Shown here: positions 9,278-14,216 of the stretch, one piece after another
Layout: the number at the start of each line of letters is the position of its first letter
Position numbering within the stretch: the first letter of the stretch is position 1
Assembly (NCBI GenBank): GCA_036939975.1
Contig: JALLPB010000687.1
Coordinates: forward strand, 1-14,216
Direction: 5' to 3'
DNA: 14,216 nucleotides
Origin: Cyclostephanos tholiformis
Taxonomy: Eukaryota; Bacillariophyta; Thalassiosirophyceae; Thalassiosirales; Thalassiosiraceae
Translations under genes and position numbers: made by a program
The notes under the pieces: model-generated
What the model was told of the DNA's origin: nothing
The model's database searches: none
Seen by the model: only the letters and a program-made list of their open reading frames with translations

Positions 9278-9789
9278 GCTGTCGATCCGTGTGAAGTAGA
9301 GACATCCTTCCAGTGTAGAGGATGAACAAGGCCGTTCTTCGCTCCACTGCAAGATAGTACATCACTACATGCCTATCTCGTATAGCTTCACTGCTCTTTA
9401 ATCGGAACATGTCGAATATTTTAATGATTTGACTGCATCAGAAAGTGATTCCATCACTATTATTACCGGTTTACTTTTTTACATTCATACGACATCTCTA
9501 CTCTCATAGTATTCATTAGCATGGCGTTGGCTCACAAGAACAAGAGTCATAAATTCAATGTTTTGTATGGGTGAGGGGGTGTCGCCAAACTTGTTCAATT
9601 CTTTCGCTTCGATACCAATTATGCCCTGGGAGTATTGGTTACCACGCCTTTTCACTCAGTGCTTTCGTGACACTACTACCATACCTGCCACACCGGGCGA
9701 GCTCAAGAAGACCCCCCCCCCCCCCCACCACCACCAAGACGAAGGAGGTGTAATTATATATTAAGTCCAACTTACTCGACTGATACCTT
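9278..9789. other. Spacer between convergent genes
   Basis: About 510 bp separate the polymerase stop from the stop of the TLC-like gene, so both 3' untranslated regions must lie here. No canonical AATAAA stood out. A perfect 6-bp stem with a TCC loop lies at 9444-9458, and a homopolymer run of 15 C occurs at 9712-9726. Short open frames here (for example 9558-9764) are not gene-like. Confidence 0.6.
9712..9736. repeat. Poly-C run followed by short CCA repeat
   Basis: Fifteen consecutive C (9712-9726) are followed by ACCACCACCA. Further C-rich runs occur at 9808-9840. Such runs are prone to length errors in sequencing, so exact spacing here should not be trusted. Confidence 0.85.
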
Positions 9790-10888
9790 TCACGAGATGA
9801 CCTTCTCCCCCCCCCTCTCCTCCTCGCCGTTTCCCCCCCGACGCAACTGTCCGATCTTTTTGAGGCACCTCATTCCCATTGATGGGTACATGACCACCGA
9901 GAACGCCCGAAAAAGCGCCCCCCTAAGGACCGCCGGACTCGAGTAAACTGCGAGGAGCGTCGTCGACGTCGAAGATGCAACGACGGATATTAAGTGGTTG
10001 TACACCGCCCTGTCAAAGTCGAAGCACGCCTTGCAAGCGATAAGCGACATCCCCCAGAAGAACGCTAGCTTGTAGCATAGTTCCGCGCCTAACCCGAACC
10101 TGCTCGTAAAGAAGCGACGCTTCCCCATCGAGGGCACGTCACGGAATGATGACACGGCCGCGAGGCTCATCTGATACGAATGAATATATTATGTACAACG
10201 TGGACGCGTGAAGTTAGTCGGGTGGTAATCTTTCCGGCGGTGTGCGACATCCAAGTTTTTTCTGCGCGCGATATGTGAAAAGAAAACAACCCACCTCGAC
10301 CCGCTGCAGGCACATGAAGACCTCATTCAGCGAGCTTACGTAAGCGTAGCCGCTCGCCATCGAGTACGCGCCGATGAAGTCGGCGCGCAACCTGTCATTA
10401 GTGGGCAGGTCATCAAGAATCGAGAACGACGCCTCATCGAAAGGACGCAGCGACGCGCGTCCGCTCCATAGGGGCACGGCGAGGGGCAGCGCGAGTAAGA
10501 GCGTGGGCACGTGATGTCCGACTATGTCGCGAGAGCAATTGCACCTCGAGAATGGTATGACGTTGAAGAATAGGCAGCAGATCAAGTCGAACGAGTAGGC
10601 GAGGAGTATGGACGAGTCGAGGAAGAAGCACGTTAATCGGAATTCCTCGGAGCTCGTTCCCCCCTCGTTTGTGTCGTCGCCGTAACCGTCGTTACTGCCA
10701 CTGCCACTGCCACTGCCACGGAGTATACACCCGAACGCGGCGTGGTAAAAGACTCGCGCGTGCAGTAAGCCCGCGATGAGGGGGAGGAGGATCGATTGCC
10801 ATTGATGAGGGGGGGGAGGGGTCGGACATGGGGGGGCGGTGATTTTCACCGCTATCGTCGAGGAGCTGCTTTTGGACTTGATCTTCAT
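9790..10888 (-). CDS. Multi-pass membrane protein, TLC (TRAM/LAG1/CLN8)-like
   Basis: Model: complement of 10295-10888 joined to 9790-10170, 324 residues. The 124-bp intron (10171-10294) has donor GAG|GTGGGT, a CTAAC branch-like word and acceptor GTATCAG, phase 0. Hydrophobic segments lie at residues about 32-56, 86-112, 125-141 and 171-190 in exon 1, with two more in exon 2 (around KLAFFWGMSLIAC and HLISVVASSTSTTLLAV). The order YSFDLICCLFF, then a segment starting GHHVPTL (His 125-126), then SLNEVFMCLQR (Glu 189) follows the layout of TLC domains, where a membrane His pair and a later Glu are conserved. TLC proteins act in the ER and other membranes, in ceramide synthesis, lipid sensing or trafficking. 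The closest resemblance seems to be the TMEM56/TLCD4 type rather than ceramide synthase. A (Gly-Ser)n and acidic loop (58-82) is an insertion encoded by a CTGCCA repeat. The start is the first ATG of the frame. The family call is moderate; the two-exon membrane protein model is firmer. Confidence 0.6.
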
Positions 10889-11124
10889 GTTCGTCGCTGA
10901 GGTATGATCACCTCAATTATTACGACGAACGCGCGACGAAGGAATACCATACTTCTTGAATTGGCACGAAGATGATGTGATGTATGTGTGATCTTGTGTG
11001 ATGATAAGTATTGATGTTACATGATGGGTGACGGTGACGACAGACGACTCGAACGAGAATGCTGCAAAAAAAAAAAAAACTGCTACGACACTCAATTGGG
11101 ATATTTTTTGGATACGGCCGGGGT
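10889..11124. other. Spacer upstream of the TLC-like gene
   Basis: This is about 236 bp with no clear gene. On the - strand a run of 14 T (11079-11066) is followed by GCAG, which looks like a strong 3' splice acceptor. It could end an intron in the 5' leader of the TLC-like gene, or belong to a transcript that includes the ORF at 11125-11391. Two overlapping 71-residue - strand frames here are not protein-like. Confidence 0.4.
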
Positions 11125-11391
11125 TCAAGCACCACTTCCTGTCAAATTTTCTTCGTATTCATTATTATCGGATTCCGATTCTTCGTTGAAAGTAACAGAT
11201 ATTTGACCTTCCAACGTGCGCTGTTGTCCAATGCTTGCGAGCATGGCGCAAGATAAGGAGTTGCTTCCTATCCTCGGAGCTTTTCCGGCCGTCGACGGGC
11301 AAACCGATTGACAAAGATCGCATACATAACAAGTCGTGGGCGTACCAACGAGGTGAAATAAACAGTCGCCTAAGAAGGGTTTGATGTCCAT
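11125..11391 (-). CDS. Uncertain small Cys-bearing ORF
   Basis: This 88-residue frame starts at an ATG directly preceded by an in-frame TAA. It has a Cys cluster at residues 21-31 (CYVCDLCQSVC) and an acidic C-terminal half (EESESDNNEYEEN). A second overlapping - strand frame (11165-11455, 96 residues) is equally open, so the correct frame cannot be decided. No family was recognised. It may be a small gene, the last exon of a spliced gene, or a decayed transposon fragment: Cys clusters of this kind end some DDE transposases, but nothing else here supports that. Confidence 0.22.
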   Translation of the reverse strand: MDIKPFLGDCLFHLVGTPTTCYVCDLCQSVCPSTAGKAPRIGSNSLSCAMLASIGQQRTLEGQISVTFNEESESDNNEYEENLTGSGA

Positions 11392-11699
11392 TTAAAGCTT
11401 CTAACACGCCTTTAGGTGTCATGAGCACTACGCATTGATTATAATATTTCAACATTTATATTCAAGTCGTCGTGCATTTGTATTTATCAATGGTCGTCCA
11501 TCCCATCTGTGACAGCAGATTGCACATTATTCACGCTTACTTCGTCCATTTTGAAAAAATGGGTGGTACCGTGAGTTCGACTTTTTGATTTTGTCATGGC
11601 GATTCTGACAATGTCCACACACGGAGCTCAGGCGAATCGACCCATGTGTGTAAATTTCAAGAGTTTCCAGGTAGGAATAAGATTTTTTTCAGGACTACG
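11392..11699. other. Spacer between uncertain ORF and cytochrome b5 gene
   Basis: No clear gene was seen. A tiny - strand frame of 20 codons (11487-11549, MDEVSVNNVQ...) contains a donor-like GTAAGC after its third codon and might be a first exon for the small ORF to its left. This is speculative. The 3' end of the cytochrome b5 transcript should lie at the right side of this stretch. Confidence 0.35.
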
Positions 11700-12326
11700 T
11701 CATATTTTCGGTGAATATTCATCAGGGTCGTCTGCATCGCCGTCTTTGTGTAAAGGTGGTAACAGAGATGCCGCGGTTTCGACCTTAATTGGTCTTGGCA
11801 TTGGTATTGCATTTGATGCGTGACTGTTGGCCATCGATGGCATGACAGGATCGTCGCCATCGTCGCCATCGTCGCCATCCTCGTCGTATTCCGAAGCGCC
11901 ACCGTCCTCTGGAACGGATGACCTCCTCTTTTTCGCCATCAGCGTCCCCAACAACAAAGGGCCAATCAAATTATCTATATTTATCCACTGGTGATACTTA
12001 TCGAACAACGCCGTCGCGTCCTTCCCCAAAACTGAGCGCAATATCTCGTCCCCGCCGGGGTGGTACGCCAGGTAGGGCGAGATGTTATAAACCTTGCCCC
12101 GGAGTGAACACCACCCATCATACGGCTTGTCGTGCAATCTCATCTCCGCGGGCGTGATGTCGTGCCTTAGGGGCGATCCCTTGCGTTGGGCCAGGTCCTT
12201 GGCTTGGCGCAGGAGGGTCATCCAATCGTGCAGGCCGAAGCCCGGTCTGACGACCGCACCTTTGTTTTCGCGTCGGCGGGGATATTTGGAGTCGTTACTC
12301 TGCTTGGGCAATGTTGTGTCGTTCAT
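11700..12326 (-). CDS. Cytochrome b5-domain heme protein, Ncb5or-like N-terminal type
   Basis: A single-exon frame of 208 residues from ATG 12326. The cytochrome b5 fold spans residues about 56-130: ITPAEMRLHD, then WCSLRGKVYNISPY, the heme-ligand motif HPGG at 89-92 (ligand His 89), and the second axial ligand His 112 in KYHQWIN. Before it lies a conserved-looking segment (GLHDWMTLLRQAKDL, 31-45) that resembles the stretch preceding the b5 domain in Ncb5or/CYB5R4 proteins. Those proteins continue into CS and flavin reductase domains, and neither is present here. Instead residues 134-208 form a Lys/Arg patch (AKKRRSS) and an acidic low-complexity tail, part of which is encoded by three copies of a 9-bp unit at 11851-11877. 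No transmembrane anchor is seen, so the protein should be soluble. It would carry electrons between a reductase and an acceptor; the partners cannot be told. Confidence 0.85.
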   Translation of the reverse strand: MNDTTLPKQSNDSKYPRRRENKGAVVRPGFGLHDWMTLLRQAKDLAQRKGSPLRHDITPAEMRLHDKPYDGWCSLRGKVYNISPYLAYHPGGDEILRSVLGKDATALFDKYHQWINIDNLIGPLLLGTLMAKKRRSSVPEDGGASEYDEDGDDGDDGDDPVMPSMANSHASNAIPMPRPIKVETAASLLPPLHKDGDADDPDEYSPKI

Positions 12327-12648
12327 TTCATTTAAGTTATGCCCATGAATATCGTACGGTGTATGTCTTCGGGGGGGGTGTTCCCGGTCGGGCTGTAATT
12401 TTTTGAGTTCAGCTGCTAGCAGCGTAGTCGTCGTGTCTCTGGAAGAAACCAGAAATTTTTATTAGGGAAAGGGGGCCTTTGCCCCCCAATTTCGATCAAC
12501 AATACCGTCCGATAGTTGGTTTTTTAGATAACAATAATTCCCTAATATTTAGCATTTTCACTCTCTCCCCCCCCACCCGAATCTCCCCCTTCGTTGATGT
12601 TGCCCCTGGTTCCCCATGTACTAACCCGTCCCGGTGCCGTAAAGTTCG
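12327..12648. other. Spacer between cytochrome b5 gene and gag-like ORF
   Basis: About 320 bp without a gene. It must contain the promoter of the cytochrome b5 gene and whatever follows the gag-like ORF. It holds a GC-rich stem-loop (12471-12476/12481-12486), a 10-bp inverted repeat (12460-12469/12538-12547) and runs of 8 G and 8 C. No reverse transcriptase, integrase or clear LTR could be seen. Confidence 0.55.
12460..12547. repeat. Inverted repeat enclosing a GC-rich stem-loop
   Basis: TATTAGGGAA (12460-12469) is the exact reverse complement of TTCCCTAATA (12538-12547). Just inside the left arm is a 6-bp stem GGGGGC/GCCCCC with a 4-nt loop. It could mark the end of a small mobile element or the boundary of the retroelement to the right; chance cannot be excluded. 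Confidence 0.5.
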
Positions 12649-14216
12649 TCATTCCTGCTTCGGGCGTTTTCCTGGAGACTCGTGTTGGTCCCGCGGGCGT
12701 GAGCATTTTCGTACGCCGGAGGAGATGGTTGCTACCACCTCATCTGCAAATTTGTCGGTAATCTTTTCCCGAGGCACGTGGCCCTTTAGGAACGCGCAAT
12801 TAGGGTAGCTGCAGCGGCCGAGAATATGTGCCCAGCAGATGAACGGGCGCCCGTTCTCCATGTAGTCCGGGAGAGTTGGGAGATCGGTGATGCGCTTGTT
12901 TGAAGCGTCGAGTATCTCCGTTAGTTGTACCCTCGTTCCGCGTGCTTCGAGGTAGTCAGCCATCATTGCAATAATTTTGGGGTGGCGCTCATCTGTCCAT
13001 GTTTGTCTGCGTGGGCCGCCCCCCCCTGGCATATTACGCCCCTTAGCCGTGGTGCCCTGTTCCCGCTGCCCCCCTTTTCCCGGTGTTCCATTCCCGAGAT
13101 GACCCCCGTCGCCCGCATTGGTTGCACCCGTTCCCTTCCCTGGAGGAATTGTTGACACCAGCCACTCCGCAGGGTAGAAAGGGCGCACGATGGTGTTCGC
13201 ATAGCGGACGTCGTCCGTAATCTTGTAAATTAATGACGTAGGCCACCGGAAAGTTTCCCCGTTGCGGAACTGTGCTTCGACGAGGACAGTGTTAAAAAAC
13301 GAACGTCCGTCGCTAAGGATTGCCCACGTGATGCGCCGGCACACGTCCGCTGTGAACGACTCACGAATGATGTGGACCTCTTGTAGATCGAGAGTTTCAG
13401 CCACGTCCAATAGCCCTTTATAATAGTCACACTCCTCTCCAAACAGGGTCCATACCAGGGCGCAGAACGTGTTGACGCTGAGGCGCAATTCGAAATATGT
13501 GTCGGGGGGCGGGCTTGGCGGTGTCCGTTGCCGTCGTCGCACTTCGTTGAACTGTGTTGTGTGTGCCGTGACACGCCGTGCCTCCTCGTTGTCCTTGATT
13601 AGTTCCACTTCCTGTGCAGTCTTTGGGCGGCATGTAAGGATTGAAAGGCCCCGTTGGGCGGATGCATAAGTTGGGACCGCCTCCCCCGGATTGAAGTTAA
13701 GCGTCACAATATCCTTAATAGTTTGTTCGGTAAAAAATGGGGCCTTGTCGATCTCCTTGCCTGTTTGCTTTGCCCATTTTGTCATCGAGACTCGGAGGTT
13801 ATGCCTGTGGGACGCAATTTCCTTGGTCTGCTGAAACGAGTCCCAGATCAGAGGGATCCTTGCGGGATCCACCACTCCACAATAACCTTTCAAGGCAGCG
13901 ACGTTGTTTTCAGAGTACATACGGCCGCCCATCCCTTCCGCACCAGAGTCACGATCGGTGGCCCCGCCCTGTCTTGTTGCCCCCACAATAGTAGGCGCCA
14001 AGGCCTGAACCCCTGCCACGAAGCTGCGGCCCATATTCTCGGTGATGCGTTGCACGAGGTGAATGTTGTCTTGGGGGCCCGCCCTCGCGTGTTGGGATAC
14101 CTCCGGCTCACGTCCAAGTGTTGCTGTAAGTTTTTGGCTACACCATTCCAAGAATTCCTCGTCTTGACAGAGTGCCGGCTCCGGAGCACCCAAATTCAAG
14201 AGGCTCGCACCCTCAG
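12649..14216 (-). CDS. Probable retroelement gag-like protein, 5' partial
   Basis: A - strand frame of more than 510 residues ends at 12649 and is open to the window edge, so its true start is either outside the window or at an internal Met. Reading from the N-terminal side: a helical region without recognised domains, a Pro-rich stretch (around 13495-13525), a further helical domain, a Gly-rich basic linker (about 13005-13150), then a zinc-knuckle-like CCCH motif at 12778-12837 with spacing C-x7-C-x4-C-x5-H (CWAHILGRCSYPNC...GH), and a basic tail ending KRPKQE. A large helical body plus a C-terminal zinc knuckle and basic tail is the plan of retroelement gag proteins, which bind RNA and form particles. 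No pol gene follows in the 320 bp before the next gene. It may be a gag-only remnant, the first ORF of a truncated element, or a host CCCH RNA-binding protein. The family was not identified firmly. Confidence 0.5.
   Translation of the reverse strand, partial: EGASLLNLGAPEPALCQDEEFLEWCSQKLTATLGREPEVSQHARAGPQDNIHLVQRITENMGRSFVAGVQALAPTIVGATRQGGATDRDSGAEGMGGRMYSENNVAALKGYCGVVDPARIPLIWDSFQQTKEIASHRHNLRVSMTKWAKQTGKEIDKAPFFTEQTIKDIVTLNFNPGEAVPTYASAQRGLSILTCRPKTAQEVELIKDNEEARRVTAHTTQFNEVRRRQRTPPSPPPDTYFELRLSVNTFCALVWTLFGEECDYYKGLLDVAETLDLQEVHIIRESFTADVCRRITWAILSDGRSFFNTVLVEAQFRNGETFRWPTSLIYKITDDVRYANTIVRPFYPAEWLVSTIPPGKGTGATNAGDGGHLGNGTPGKGGQREQGTTAKGRNMPGGGGPRRQTWTDERHPKIIAMMADYLEARGTRVQLTEILDASNKRITDLPTLPDYMENGRPFICWAHILGRCSYPNCAFLKGHVPREKITDKFADEVVATISSGVRKCSRPRDQHESPGKRPKQE

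Noticed and set aside
9558..9764. Overlapping + strand ORFs of 60-68 codons after the polymerase gene
   Set aside because: They cross the poly-C tract and lie between convergent gene ends; translations are not protein-like.
11596..11823. 75-codon + strand ORF
   Set aside because: It is mostly antisense to the 3' end of the cytochrome b5 gene and has no independent support.
12471..12486. GC-rich stem-loop considered as a bacterial-type terminator
   Set aside because: The window is eukaryotic (spliced genes) and no T-tract follows the stem on either strand in the required way.
1..14216. tRNA or rRNA genes
   Set aside because: No cloverleaf-like box A/box B pattern or rRNA core sequence was noticed on either strand; this is by-eye only.

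Overview
This is eukaryotic nuclear DNA, most likely from a diatom or related stramenopile alga. The evidence is short GT-AG introns (82-270 bp), long protein-coding exons, compact intergenic spacers, many in-frame trinucleotide tracts (Gly, Asp, Ser), a replicative DNA polymerase alpha gene, and mobile-element ORFs of PIF/Harbinger and gag-like character. The taxonomic call is an inference from style. No rRNA, tRNA or organellar marker is present to confirm it.

Layout. Positions 1-625 are AT-rich non-coding DNA that includes a near-perfectly registered 94-nt palindrome. Positions 626-2989 are the core of a PIF/Harbinger-like DNA transposon with two convergent genes. The + strand transposase (626-1416) has lost its whole catalytic DDE region and changes frame. 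The - strand partner (1495-2962, one 85-bp intron) is intact and has an AT-hook-like N-terminus. A duplicated 48-bp unit separates their 3' ends. Positions 2990-3550 hold the right flank of the element and the upstream region of the next gene.

Positions 3551-9277 (+) hold the catalytic subunit of DNA polymerase alpha, in four exons predicting 1761 residues. It has the p180 N-terminal motif, about 440 residues of low-complexity linker, a degenerate exonuclease domain, polymerase motifs A, B and C, and the C-terminal zinc-binding region. Its 3' end faces a - strand gene (9790-10888, two exons) for a multi-pass membrane protein that resembles the TLC (TRAM/LAG1/CLN8) family. Next come a short uncertain Cys-bearing ORF (11125-11391, -) and a clear cytochrome b5-domain protein (11700-12326, -) whose heme domain resembles the N-terminal part of Ncb5or/CYB5R4 but has no reductase domain. 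The window closes with a long - strand ORF that runs off the right edge (12649-14216). It has a Gly-rich linker and a CCCH-like zinc knuckle, and is probably a retroelement gag-like protein with no pol after it.

The housekeeping genes (POLA1, TLC-like, b5) do not form an obvious functional group. They look like ordinary neighbours flanked by mobile DNA on both sides. I did not find a convincing undescribed system. The most unusual items are the asymmetric decay of the Harbinger element, the palindrome upstream of its transposase, the isolated Ncb5or-type heme domain and the gag-only ORF.
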